Part shown: positions 1 through 9,806 of the stretch, piece after piece
Layout of the letters: each line of letters starts with the position of its first letter
How positions within the stretch are numbered: position 1 is the stretch's first letter
Origin: Govania unica
GTDB lineage: Bacteria; Pseudomonadota; Alphaproteobacteria; Sphingomonadales; Govanellaceae
Length of the DNA: 64,000 nucleotides
NCBI RefSeq assembly: GCF_027920805.1
Contig: NZ_JANWOI010000003.1
Span: forward strand, 618,067-682,066
Direction of reading: 5' to 3'
Notes under the pieces: generated by a model
The model's database searches: none
The model's input: the letters and a program-made list of their open reading frames with translations, nothing else
What the model was told of the DNA's origin: nothing
Made by a program: the position numbers and the translations under genes

Positions 1-699
<699 letters not shown>

Positions 700-719
700 T
701 TTTTGAAGATCCCCATGTC

Positions 720-809
720 TTATAAATTCTCAGCGCGGACAAGCACATAGATCAGAAAAATGAACAAACCGACAGCCGTCAGTCCGCCGAGGACGATATC
801 GAGCGTCAT
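720..809 (-). CDS. kdpF: KdpF, small subunit of the K+-transporting ATPase
   Basis: A 29-residue peptide beginning [18 protein letters not shown] and ending YVLVRAENL forms one membrane helix. KdpF is a short hydrophobic peptide that stabilises the KdpABC complex and is encoded directly upstream of kdpA. The start at 809 is preceded on the minus strand by GGGAGGCTCCC, a good ribosome-binding site. The size, single helix and position immediately before kdpA fit kdpF. Confidence 0.9.
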   Translation of the reverse strand: MTLDIVLGGLTAVGLFIFLIYVLVRAENL

Positions 810-820
810 GGGAGCCTCCC

Positions 821-904
821 TCAAATACGCTGACAGAGAGCCGCGTAGCCTGCAAAAAGGGCGAAAGCGCCGCATCCAAGGATCAGGTAAATCAGTTCAG
901 ACAT
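821..904 (-). CDS. 27-residue membrane peptide ahead of kdpF
   Basis: The ORF reads MSELIYLILGCGAFALFAGY and ends AALCQRI, giving one predicted membrane helix with a charged tail. It is preceded on the minus strand by CTGGAGATT, a plausible ribosome-binding site, and ends 11 bases before kdpF. Small ORFs of this kind in front of kdpF are, to my recollection, common in alphaproteobacteria; no function is assigned. It is probably co-transcribed with kdpFA and may be an extra accessory peptide of the pump. It is too short for homology to be decisive, so the support is ORF integrity, ribosome-binding site and operon position. Confidence 0.7.
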   Translation of the reverse strand: MSELIYLILGCGAFALFAGYAALCQRI

Positions 905-1091
905 CGCAATAATCTCCAGCATTGTGGACTGCCGGGAGGCTAGGGCCGAATGATGCTAGGTTTCGATAGGGAACTGGGGACGCAACTATAAGGAAGCTGT
1001 AAAGACAGGAGGTTACTTCATCTGTCCGTGCAGGTGATCCTACATGAAATTGCTGGCGCGGTCACGCTTCCCTACTGATGGTATGCTAATC

Positions 1092-2897
1092 CTAATCCTG
1101 CAAGACATAGGTGCCGGGTGCATCGCCGAGCGGGAAATATCCGGATTTTGGTGCGCCGATGGCAGGGGGGCTAACCGGTTCGCCTGATTGTGCGGCGAGC
1201 CAGCTGACCCACTCCGGCCACCAGGACCCAGTCTTGTGCGGTGCCGTGGCCTGCCAGCTGTCAGGGTCGGTGTAACGGTCGACGCTGGTTCTGGCCATCA
1301 CCTGGTAGCTATGCCCATTCTGCCCAGGCTCCGAGACGATCCCGGCATTGTGGCCGCCGCTGGTCAGCAGGAATGTGACGTCGGTATCCGTGAGTAAATG
1401 AATTTTATAGGCCGATCGCCAGGGAGCCACATGGTCATGTATGGTTCCGACAGCGAAGATCGGTGCGCGTATGTCGGAGAGGGCGACAATCTGGCCGTCG
1501 ACCTGGTAGCGACCTTCGGCCAGGTCATTGTCGAGAAACAGACGGCGCAGATATTCGCTGTGCATGCGATAGGGCATGCGTGTGAGGTCGGCGTTCCAGG
1601 CCATGAGGTCAGTCATGGGCTTGCGTTCGCCATGCATATATTCATGGATGATATGAGACCAGACCAGGTCGTTTGAGCGCAGCAGCTGGAACGTGCCGGC
1701 CATCTGCTTGGTATCGAGAAACCCCTGCTCCCACATCATGTCCTCCAGGAAGGTGAGCTGACTGTCGTTGATGAACAGCATCAGCTCCCCGGCCTCGGTG
1801 AAGTCAGTCTGCGCCGCAAGCAGGGTGATGGACTTGATGCGGCTGTCCCCGTCACGGGCCATGGCCGCCGCCGCGATCGAAAGCAACGTGCCGCCAAGGC
1901 AGTACCCGACGGCATGCACTGGCTGGTCGGGGACAACAGCGGCGGTGGCGTCTAGTGCTGCCATTATGCCGAGTTTACGGTAGTCCTTCATGCCGAGGTC
2001 GCGGTCCCCGGGGTCCGGGTTTTTCCAGGAAATCATGAAGACGCTGAATCCCTGATCGGTCAGGTATTTGACCAGAGAATTCTGGGGTGACAGGTCAAGG
2101 ATATAATATTTCATGATCCAGGCCGGGACGATCAGCACGGGTTCCGGGCGGACCTTGTCTGTGGTTGGCGCGTACTGGATCAGCTCGATCAGCCGGTTGT
2201 GGTAGATCACCTTGCCCGGAGTGACGGCCACGTCTCGTCCGACCACAAAGGCTTCGCTGCCGACCAGCTTCTTTCCGGAGACGACGCGTTGCCAGTCCTC
2301 CCAGAAATTCTGTGTGCCCCGGACAAGGTTCATGCCGCCTTGAAGAATGCTGTGGTGGAGCAGTTCAGGATTGGTCAGCAGGAAATTGGATGGTGAGATC
2401 ATGTCAAGGAGCTGCCTCGACACGAACTCGATCATGCCTTCATGTTGTTTGGTGACGCCGCGTACGCCGGTGGTTGCGCTGTGCCACAATTGCTGCTGCA
2501 GGAGAAAATTCTGATAGATCAGATTATAAGGCCATTGCTGCCAGGCCTCGCCGGTAAAGCGTTTGTCCTGTGGCAGCGGGACAATGCAGGGCTCGCTGTC
2601 GTCCCCCCGGAAAGCGCAATGGGCCATTTGTTGAGAGACAGTGGTGCTCTTGTGAAGGCCCTTTTCCAGAATCTGGACCTGCTTGCCAGGCGAGGCCATG
2701 AGATGCACCGCCCAATCCATATAGGCAGCGATCAGCGCGGAGGGAGAGAGGCCGGCGGTAAAGCGCGCAACTTCAGCATGAAGCGTTCGATCCAGGACCT
2801 CTCCAAACGCGGTGACGCCATGGGAACCGTAGTCGGAAGAGGGTGTCCAGGAGGTTTCGCTCGTCCGCTCATAGGGGCTGGGCATGGCAAACTCCAT
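1092..2897 (-). CDS. phaC: Class I poly(3-hydroxyalkanoate) synthase
   Basis: This 601-residue enzyme polymerises (R)-3-hydroxyacyl-CoA into polyhydroxyalkanoate storage granules in the cytoplasm. The length fits class I PhaC. An N-terminal PhaC domain precedes an alpha/beta-hydrolase core. The lipase-like box GYCLGG places the catalytic Cys at residue 333. Asp488 (in IHDHVAPW) and His516 (in SGGHNAG) complete the Cys-Asp-His triad. The conserved C-terminal stretch SWWPEWVSWL is also present. It is a single gene: no phaA, phaB or phasin gene is visible here. Translation could also start at the internal ATG four codons in (MPSPYER). A region rich in TATATTAATA just upstream probably carries the promoter. 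Confidence 0.95.
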   Translation of the reverse strand: MEFAMPSPYERTSETSWTPSSDYGSHGVTAFGEVLDRTLHAEVARFTAGLSPSALIAAYMDWAVHLMASPGKQVQILEKGLHKSTTVSQQMAHCAFRGDDSEPCIVPLPQDKRFTGEAWQQWPYNLIYQNFLLQQQLWHSATTGVRGVTKQHEGMIEFVSRQLLDMISPSNFLLTNPELLHHSILQGGMNLVRGTQNFWEDWQRVVSGKKLVGSEAFVVGRDVAVTPGKVIYHNRLIELIQYAPTTDKVRPEPVLIVPAWIMKYYILDLSPQNSLVKYLTDQGFSVFMISWKNPDPGDRDLGMKDYRKLGIMAALDATAAVVPDQPVHAVGYCLGGTLLSIAAAAMARDGDSRIKSITLLAAQTDFTEAGELMLFINDSQLTFLEDMMWEQGFLDTKQMAGTFQLLRSNDLVWSHIIHEYMHGERKPMTDLMAWNADLTRMPYRMHSEYLRRLFLDNDLAEGRYQVDGQIVALSDIRAPIFAVGTIHDHVAPWRSAYKIHLLTDTDVTFLLTSGGHNAGIVSEPGQNGHSYQVMARTSVDRYTDPDSWQATAPHKTGSWWPEWVSWLAAQSGEPVSPPAIGAPKSGYFPLGDAPGTYVLQD

Positions 2898-3021
2898 CAG
2901 TCGGCTTGACGCAGTGCACTATATTAATATGCCGCAACGCAGCATATTTGTATAGGTAAACTACGGCAATATAATCAGGGAGCGCTCAGGATATTATTCT
3001 TGTCCGGCAGGCAGAAGCCGT

Positions 3022-4416
3022 TCAACCCCGGGGCGTTGCCTGTTTCAGGGGTGCCAATGGCAATTCCACCATGGCAACAGTTCCGGCCTTGTCTCCGCGG
3101 GGCAGCAACGACACCTGAGCCCCATGGGCTTCGGCAATTTCCCGGACAATGGCAAGGCCGAGACCAGATCCGTCTTGGCGGGTGTTCGAGCTACGATAAA
3201 AGCGCTCGAAAACTTTATCGCGCTCACGTTCATGAATGCCCTGACCCTCGTCAGTAATTTTCAGCTCGACCGTTTTTTCTGTTCTTTCAAGTTGTATGAC
3301 TATGGTCGTGCCTTGGGGGCTGTAGCGAATTGCGTTGTCGATGAGATTACTAATCATCTCGCCGAGCATGACCGGATCGGCAAGTACAATCAGATTGGAT
3401 TCAATCGTTGTCGTGAGTGTTATATTTTTTTCAGAGGCGAGATTCTGATGATCCTGAACCGTCGCAGCCAGAACTGCACTCATGTCCACAGCCACATGGG
3501 TAACCGGAATTCCTGGCTCCGCCCGCGATAATGTCAAAAGCTGTGTAACCAGTCGCGACGTGCGCAATATGGAATGATGCAATTGGGCCAGGGCAGGTGG
3601 GACCTGCTCGGGCGGAACGTCCATGATCTCTGCTTCGATGATGGCGCGCATGCCGGCGACGGGGGTCCGCAATTGATGGGCGGCATTGGCAACAAAACGT
3701 TTTTGAAGAGCGAAACTGCTTTCAAAGCGCTTCATCAGATTGTTGAAGGCAGTAATGAGCGAGCGAATTTCTATCGGCGCATTTGAAACGAACAAGGGTT
3801 GAAGATCAATGGCTGTCCGGCGATCGACGGCTTCTGAGATGCGCTGAAGGGGTTTGAGCGCGTGCTTCACCGCAATAAGTACGACAATCAAGGAGAGTAT
3901 CAGATAAATCGCCAAAGGCAGGATGCTTTGCCGGAGAATTTCTCCCGTCATGACCTGTCTTTTTTTCCTCGTTTCCGCGACCTGAACGATAACGGATTGC
4001 AGGCCATCGCCCTGGGGCGTGATCTTGGCCGCTGCTATGCGGATGGTTTGCCCGTTATAAAGACTATCATAATAGATAGGGGCTGCGGATGTCGGCATAT
4101 GATCCATCAGGGCGGGGAGAGCAGACGTACCAGCCAGCGTTTCTCCATCCATGGAATGAACGGAGTAATAAACTTTATCTAGCGGATCGACTTCGAGCAT
4201 GCGTCGCGCCACGGCGGGCAGATCAACGCTCACTTCGCCATCATTGGAGCGGACGAGGACCCCAAGTGTCAGAACGCTATCATAGAGTGCGCGATCATAA
4301 ACTGTATTGGCAATATGAAGGCCGGTGAAATAAGCATTGACCCCATCTCCGGCCAATAATGTGATCAGGGGAAGCAATAGCCAAATCAACAGGGTCCGGC
4401 GAATTGAGTGCTGCAT
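3022..4416 (-). CDS. Sensor histidine kinase of a two-component system (efflux-linked)
   Basis: This 464-residue inner-membrane kinase has a first membrane helix at about residues 8-23, a periplasmic 2CSK_N-like sensor region (about 25-160), a second helix (165-183), a HAMP linker, and a HisKA box ANAAHQLRTP with phosphoacceptor His247. The ATP-binding N box (SNLIDNAIRYSP), G1 (DEGQGI) and G2 (GSGLGLAIV) are intact, so it should be active. It is encoded 11 bases after the response regulator, in the same leftward operon, and divergent from the RND efflux operon. That layout is typical of metal-sensing pairs such as CusSR or CzcSR. The signal is inferred from context, not shown by sequence. The start has an AGGGA ribosome-binding site. 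Confidence 0.9.
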   Translation of the reverse strand: MQHSIRRTLLIWLLLPLITLLAGDGVNAYFTGLHIANTVYDRALYDSVLTLGVLVRSNDGEVSVDLPAVARRMLEVDPLDKVYYSVHSMDGETLAGTSALPALMDHMPTSAAPIYYDSLYNGQTIRIAAAKITPQGDGLQSVIVQVAETRKKRQVMTGEILRQSILPLAIYLILSLIVVLIAVKHALKPLQRISEAVDRRTAIDLQPLFVSNAPIEIRSLITAFNNLMKRFESSFALQKRFVANAAHQLRTPVAGMRAIIEAEIMDVPPEQVPPALAQLHHSILRTSRLVTQLLTLSRAEPGIPVTHVAVDMSAVLAATVQDHQNLASEKNITLTTTIESNLIVLADPVMLGEMISNLIDNAIRYSPQGTTIVIQLERTEKTVELKITDEGQGIHERERDKVFERFYRSSNTRQDGSGLGLAIVREIAEAHGAQVSLLPRGDKAGTVAMVELPLAPLKQATPRG

Positions 4417-4427
4417 GGTGATGTTCC

Positions 4428-5093
4428 CTAATCTCTTTCCATGAGATAGCCGGCGCCACGTATGGTCTGGATGGTAATGCCATAAGGCGCCAGTTTTTTC
4501 CGCAGCCGGAAGATCGAAACCTCTATGGCATTCTCGCCCAATTCATTGTCCCAATCACTGAAGCGGTCGATCAGATCGGACTTGTGCACGATCTGACCGG
4601 ATTTGCGCATGATCAGTTCAAGAAGAATGAACTCCCGTGGCGTCAGTTTGAGAAATTTGTCCCCTGCTTTGGCTATTTGGCTTGCCGTATCCAGGGTCAA
4701 AACCCCATTACGTAATACAGCCGTCTCTCCACCAAGGCTGCGCCGTAGCAGCGCGCGTATGCGGGCTGTGAGTTCGGTCATTGCAAAGGGCTTGACCAGA
4801 TAATCGTCTGCTCCGGCATCGAGGCCGGCGACCCGGTCTTCGATACTGTCCCGGGCTGTCAGGATCAGGACCGGCGTATCAATTTTCCGGTGCCGAATTT
4901 GACGCAACACTCCGAAGCCGTCCATTTTCGGCAGCCCGAGATCGAGAATTATCAAGTCATAGCTCTGGGTCAGCAGCATATGCTCGGCGGCGATACCGTC
5001 ACCGGCAAGATCAAGCTTGTAGTTCAGTTTTCCGAGAGCAAGTGAAATTCCAAAACCAAGATCGGCATCATCCTCGATCAATAATATGCGCAT
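4428..5093 (-). CDS. OmpR/PhoB-family response regulator (efflux-linked)
   Basis: This 221-residue DNA-binding regulator has an N-terminal receiver domain with acidic pocket Asp8/Asp9, phosphoacceptor Asp51 (in LIILDLGLPKMDG), Thr79 region LTARD and Lys101 (in LVKPF). A C-terminal winged helix of the OmpR type ends with the typical RGAGYLM. It is the first gene of the operon with its cognate kinase. It lies divergent from the periplasmic adaptor gene at 5332. A tandem direct repeat in the shared 238-base gap is a plausible binding site for it. It likely activates the pump and perhaps itself. Confidence 0.93.
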   Translation of the reverse strand: MRILLIEDDADLGFGISLALGKLNYKLDLAGDGIAAEHMLLTQSYDLIILDLGLPKMDGFGVLRQIRHRKIDTPVLILTARDSIEDRVAGLDAGADDYLVKPFAMTELTARIRALLRRSLGGETAVLRNGVLTLDTASQIAKAGDKFLKLTPREFILLELIMRKSGQIVHKSDLIDRFSDWDNELGENAIEVSIFRLRKKLAPYGITIQTIRGAGYLMERD

Positions 5094-5187
5094 TGGAAAA
5101 CTCTAATTTAAGCAGGCAGTTGATCCCTCATACCAGACGAACGATCGCAGGCCGGTGACTGAAGATAACAAAAAATCTCTGACTCAG

Positions 5188-5208
5188 GTTCTGTAAGCGT
5201 TCTGTAAG
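5188..5208 (+). promoter_or_regulatory. Tandem direct repeat, candidate response-regulator operator
   Basis: The 10-mer GTTCTGTAAG occurs twice, at 5188-5197 and 5199-5208, with an 11-base centre-to-centre distance. OmpR/PhoB-type regulators bind direct repeats about one helical turn apart, so this is a good candidate site for the divergently encoded regulator. It lies about 125 bases upstream of the adaptor start and about 95 bases upstream of the regulator start. Binding is inferred. Confidence 0.55.
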
Positions 5209-5331
5209 GTCGCCCGTGTATCTTACACACGCTTTTGAACAGCGGGGCCGATGAAACACTATAATCCTCTAATTTATATACCAAATTCCTGTTTGACGGT
5301 CAGCAGGAAAGGCTGATGTGGGTGGAAAATT

Positions 5332-6519
5332 ATGAAGACGGCAGTCTCGAAAAAATTTCTGATGGCCGGTGTGCCTCTTGCCGCCTTATTTGTCATTATT
5401 GTCTTCTACCTTTTCGATGGAGGAGACAAGCAGGACCTGGATCAAGAGGCGGAAAAAATCTCCGCTGATCAGAACAGCGTCACGATCAGCGATCTTCAGA
5501 AAAAAACCATCAAACTGATGCCTGTCGGAATGCGTGATTTTGTGCCACAGAGCAGCGCCGTTGGTTATATCGACTTCAACCAGGACAAGACCGTTCAAGT
5601 CTTTACTCCCTGGGCAGGCCGGATCAAGGAGATCCATGTCAAGGCGGGAGATGAGGTCAAAAATGGTCAGCCTCTTTATATAATTGACAGTCCGGATCTC
5701 GGCCAGGCGGAAGCAAATCTGATTGCGACCGAAGGCGCGTTGCAGATGACTGCGAAGGCGCTAAGTCGGGTTCAGAAGATGATGGAGGGCCAGGCCGCGG
5801 CGCAAAAGGATCTGGACGAAGCGATCAACGAGCATCAGACCGCAGAGGCAAATTACAAAGCCGCACGAGATGCTGTGCGCATTTTTGGAAGGTCCAATGC
5901 CGACATCGATAAAATTCTCGCCACCCGACAGGTCAGTGGCGATCTAATCATAAAAAGTCCGTTATCCGGCCGGGTGACGGCGCGCAATGCTGCGCCGGGA
6001 TTGTTGGCTCAGCCGGGCGATCAGCCTGCGCCCGTGGCCGTTGCCGACCTGTCCAGTATCTGGATGGTCGCGAACGTTTCCGAAAGCGACCTGCCGAGAT
6101 TGAAGCTTGGTCAGCCTGTTTCGGTTGCAGTCACAGCCTTGCCGGGGCGGAGTTTTCCGGGCGTCTTAAATTACATTGCCGCCGCCGTTGATCCGGCCAC
6201 ACATCGGATTACGGTGCATTCCGAAATCCCCGATCCGCACCATGAATTGCGTCCGCAAATGCTGGCGAATTTTGTCATCGATACGGGTGATATCAAACAT
6301 TCTCCTGCGGTTCCGGACAATAGTGTCGTGTGGGAAACCACGGGCGCGATGACGGTTTTCGTGACCCGCGACGGACGTAAATTTGAACGGCGAGCGGTCA
6401 AGCTGGGCCTGAAGCAGGCTGGCTTTTATCAGATTGTCGAGGGGCTGTCCGAGGGTGAGCAGATCGCCTCTGACGGAGCGCTTTTTCTGAGCAATGCGAT
6501 CTCTCTCAAGTCGCAATAA
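5332..6519 (+). CDS. RND efflux periplasmic adaptor (membrane fusion protein), CusB/CzcB-like
   Basis: This 395-residue adaptor has an uncleaved N-terminal anchor (about residues 9-28). It bridges the inner-membrane RND pump to the outer-membrane channel. The barrel-sandwich (lipoyl-like) half motif GRIKEIHVKAGDEVKNGQPL sits at about residues 103-122. An alpha-helical hairpin (about 125-185) follows, then the second lipoyl half (IIKSPLSGRV), a beta-barrel and a membrane-proximal domain ending in the typical VVEGLSEGEQI-like segment. Metal-binding His-rich or Met-rich tails seen in some CusB/CzcB proteins are not obvious, so a metal substrate is not assured. It is first in a three-gene operon, 39 bases before the pump gene. 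Confidence 0.88.
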   Translation: MKTAVSKKFLMAGVPLAALFVIIVFYLFDGGDKQDLDQEAEKISADQNSVTISDLQKKTIKLMPVGMRDFVPQSSAVGYIDFNQDKTVQVFTPWAGRIKEIHVKAGDEVKNGQPLYIIDSPDLGQAEANLIATEGALQMTAKALSRVQKMMEGQAAAQKDLDEAINEHQTAEANYKAARDAVRIFGRSNADIDKILATRQVSGDLIIKSPLSGRVTARNAAPGLLAQPGDQPAPVAVADLSSIWMVANVSESDLPRLKLGQPVSVAVTALPGRSFPGVLNYIAAAVDPATHRITVHSEIPDPHHELRPQMLANFVIDTGDIKHSPAVPDNSVVWETTGAMTVFVTRDGRKFERRAVKLGLKQAGFYQIVEGLSEGEQIASDGALFLSNAISLKSQ

Positions 6520-6558
6520 TCACCAGTCAATTATCGTTATATTTGTGAAAGATGTATC

Positions 6559-9500
6559 GTGCTCAGAGGCCTTATTTCATTTGCGCTCTCTCGCCGGCCC
6601 ATAATTCTGGTCGGGTTAGCCGCCTTCATAGTTGCCGGGCTTGTGGCCTATTCGCGTCTGAATATCGAAGCCTATCCCAATCCGGCGCCGGTGATCCTCG
6701 AGATCACGGCGCAGGTTGCAGGCCTGTCGGCCGAAGAGATGGAGCGGTCTTACACGCGGCCTTTGGAAGTGGGCCTTGCGACCACGCCGGGAGTGGATAA
6801 TATCCGCTCCACATCTTTTTATGGTCTAAGCTTTATTCGTGTGACGTTTAAATATGGCGTCGACTATCACTTTGCCTACACGCAAGCGGCCCTTCATTTA
6901 CAACAGAATGTCGCACTGCCCAACAATGTGCAGCCGGAGATCCAGGCCTCGAGCCTTGTCGGTGAAATCTACCGCTATCAGCTGGTTGGACCGCCGCATT
7001 ATAGCCTGACTGAATTACGCTCCTTGCAAGATTGGGTGGTGACACGCCGGTTGCTGACCGTGCCGGGCGTTCAGCAGGTGGTGACCTGGGGCGGAACAAC
7101 CAAAGAGTATGACGTTGACGTCGATCCGCACAAGCTGCAAGGCTATAACGTCACTCTGCCGCAGGTTATCGAGGCCATTGGCAATGCCAATACGAACGTG
7201 GGCGGACGCACCGTCAATATTGGTGAACAGTCGATCAATATTCGCGGCCTTGGCCTGATCCGCGATACGGCGGATATTGCCAATATCGTCCTGAGTGAAG
7301 CGAACGGCACTCCGGTTCTGATCAAGGACGTGGCGGAGGTCAAGATCGGTCACGTCCCGCGCCTCGGTAAAGCGGGTCGTGATGACGAGGACGATGTGGT
7401 GACCGGCGTCATTGTTATGAACCAGTTGCAGAAAACCAGCGACATCGTTGCCGTGGTCAAGGCCGAGGTGGAGACGATCAATAGAGATGGTACATTGCCA
7501 ACTGGCGTGAAGATGGTGCCGATCTATGACCGTTCGACTCTGGTCGACGTGACGACACATACGGTTCTGCACAATCTTCTTTTTGGCTGCCTTCTGGTTT
7601 TCTTCATTCAGTGGATTTTTCTCGGAGATTTGCGCAGTGCGGTGATCGTCTGTGCGAGTATCCCCTTTGCCCTGTTCTTCAGTATCATCATATTGGTGCT
7701 TATGGGTGAATCAGCAAATCTTCTATCCGTCGGAGCCATTGATTTTGGGATTATTGTCGATGCCGCTGTTATTCTGGTGGAAAATATATTCCGAAATTTT
7801 CAGAAAAATCACGACGAACAGTTGCATCGCCTGGATGAGCAAGCCCAGGCCGATTTTGATGTCTCCGGAACCAAGATGGCCAGGCGGGGTTGGTCAAACC
7901 GGCTGCGCTTGATCTATGTGAGCAGCAAGCAGGTGGATCGTGCGGTTCTATTTTCCACCGCCATTACGGTCGCAGCATTCATCCCGCTTTTCACCATGCA
8001 GGGTGTCGAAGGGCAAATCTTCAGCCCGATGGCCCGGACCTATGCCTATGCGCTGATTGGCGCGCTGATTGCGACCTTTACCATTACGCCGGTCCTCGCG
8101 TCCTTTCTTCTGCCGAAACATATCAAGGAAACAGAAACTCTGGTCGTACGTGCCATCCGCCGGGTATATATACCAGTCCTTGATTGGGCGCTTGAGCAGC
8201 GCAAGACCACGGTTGGCATCGGAGTTGTTTTTCTGGTTCTGGCAGGTTTTCTGTTGCCACGGATTGGTACCGAGTTTCTGCCGGCGCTTGAGGAAGGGAA
8301 CCTTTGGATCAGGGCCACGATGCCGACCACCATCTCTCTTGAAGCCGGGATGGACAAGGTCAATCGCATGCGTCAGATTTTGAAAAATCACCCGGAAGTT
8401 CTCACCGTAGTCTCGCAACACGGTCGGCCGGATGACGGGAGCGATGCCTCGAGTTTTTATAATGTCGAGTTGTTTGCCCCGCTCAAACCCTTCAACAAAT
8501 GGCCTGCAGGTGAAACCAAGGAAAAGCTGGTTGAAACGCTTCAAAAAGAATTCGCTGCCGAATTTACCGGAATAGAATTTAATTTCTCGCAATATATCCA
8601 GGACAATATCCAGGAAGGTTTGTCAGGAGTTAAGGGAGCCAATTCTGTCAAAATTATTGGTCCCGATCTCAAGGTTCTGGAGAGCCTCGCGGATCAAGTC
8701 TATGACGAGATGCGCAAGATTGACGGTGTCGCGGACCTTGGGGTGTTTCGTGTACTTGGTCAGCCAAATCTCAATATCGCTATCGATCGTGAGAAAGCGG
8801 CACGCTATGGCCTCAATACGGGCGCCATCAATACTGTTATCGAGGCGGCGGCCGGCGGCGTGCAGGCCACCACAGTTCTTGAGGATGATCGCTTTGTCGA
8901 CCTGAGTGTGCGTTTCGCACCGGAGCATCGATCGAGCATTGAGGCGGTTTCAAAAATACCGGTCGGCTATGTGTCGCCATCCGGTGCTACGGCCTATATT
9001 CCCTTGGATCAGTTGGCGACCATATCTGTCGATACGGGGGCATCCTATATCTATCATGAACGTAACCAGCGTTATATTCCTGTGAAGTTCAGTGTTCGCG
9101 GGCGTGATCTTGGTGGCACAGTGGCTGAGGCGCAGGCGCGCATTCAGCAAAACGTGGCTCTGCCCGAAGGCTATCGTATCGCCTGGGCGGGAGAGTTTGA
9201 AGAACTGCAACTGGCCAAATCCCGTCTGATGATGGTTTTGCCGATCGCGATCGGGATGATCCTGTTTCTGCTTTATACGCTGTTCAATTCATTGCGTGAC
9301 AGTCTGCTGACGCTGGCTGCAATTCCGTTCGCGATTGCGGGAGGAATCATTGCGCTTTATCTGACGGGGCTAGCGCTCAGTGTCTCGGCGGCTATTGGAT
9401 TTGTGTCCTTGTTCGGTGTCTCGGTGATGAATGGAATTCTGATCCTGACATATTTCAATCACCTCATTGCCGAGGGCAAAGATCCTTTGGGAGCCATGCG

Positions 9501-9756
9501 ACAAGCGGCTGAACAGCGCATGCGGCCGATGCTCATGACATCCTTGTCGGCCTGCATCGGTTTGCTGCCTGCGGCATTATCCACAGGCATCGGCAGTCAG
9601 GTGCAGCGTCCGCTTGCGACCGTGGTGGTTGGCGGCATGCTGATCGGCCCCATCATGCTTCTGATTGTTGCGCCGGCACTTCAAGTTATGGTGCTGAAAT
9701 GGTCGGAAAAGCCGCTGAAAAAAACACCAGGTCCAGTCATCAATGATGAGATCTGA
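6559..9756 (+). CDS. RND efflux pump, heavy-metal-efflux (CzcA/CusA-type) permease
   Basis: This 1065-residue inner-membrane, proton-driven exporter is of full RND length, with 12 expected helices and two large periplasmic loops. The start is GTG with a GAAAGA ribosome-binding site. The fourth helix carries DFGIIVDAAVILVEN, with the Asp/Asp/Glu pattern of CzcA-type metal pumps. The early motif EAYPNPAPVILEI is also typical of that branch. Against the usual DGAV the sequence has DAAV. The branch also contains pumps of unknown substrate, so metal export is likely rather than proven. It is flanked by its adaptor and its channel and controlled, by context, by the divergent two-component system. 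Confidence 0.9.
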   Translation: MLRGLISFALSRRPIILVGLAAFIVAGLVAYSRLNIEAYPNPAPVILEITAQVAGLSAEEMERSYTRPLEVGLATTPGVDNIRSTSFYGLSFIRVTFKYGVDYHFAYTQAALHLQQNVALPNNVQPEIQASSLVGEIYRYQLVGPPHYSLTELRSLQDWVVTRRLLTVPGVQQVVTWGGTTKEYDVDVDPHKLQGYNVTLPQVIEAIGNANTNVGGRTVNIGEQSINIRGLGLIRDTADIANIVLSEANGTPVLIKDVAEVKIGHVPRLGKAGRDDEDDVVTGVIVMNQLQKTSDIVAVVKAEVETINRDGTLPTGVKMVPIYDRSTLVDVTTHTVLHNLLFGCLLVFFIQWIFLGDLRSAVIVCASIPFALFFSIIILVLMGESANLLSVGAIDFGIIVDAAVILVENIFRNFQKNHDEQLHRLDEQAQADFDVSGTKMARRGWSNRLRLIYVSSKQVDRAVLFSTAITVAAFIPLFTMQGVEGQIFSPMARTYAYALIGALIATFTITPVLASFLLPKHIKETETLVVRAIRRVYIPVLDWALEQRKTTVGIGVVFLVLAGFLLPRIGTEFLPALEEGNLWIRATMPTTISLEAGMDKVNRMRQILKNHPEVLTVVSQHGRPDDGSDASSFYNVELFAPLKPFNKWPAGETKEKLVETLQKEFAAEFTGIEFNFSQYIQDNIQEGLSGVKGANSVKIIGPDLKVLESLADQVYDEMRKIDGVADLGVFRVLGQPNLNIAIDREKAARYGLNTGAINTVIEAAAGGVQATTVLEDDRFVDLSVRFAPEHRSSIEAVSKIPVGYVSPSGATAYIPLDQLATISVDTGASYIYHERNQRYIPVKFSVRGRDLGGTVAEAQARIQQNVALPEGYRIAWAGEFEELQLAKSRLMMVLPIAIGMILFLLYTLFNSLRDSLLTLAAIPFAIAGGIIALYLTGLALSVSAAIGFVSLFGVSVMNGILILTYFNHLIAEGKDPLGAMRQAAEQRMRPMLMTSLSACIGLLPAALSTGIGSQVQRPLATVVVGGMLIGPIMLLIVAPALQVMVLKWSEKPLKKTPGPVINDEI

Positions 9757-9806
9757 TCAGTCTTGCGATGGTGCGGTCATCGCGCCAGCTTCTGACGAGT
9801 AAGAAC

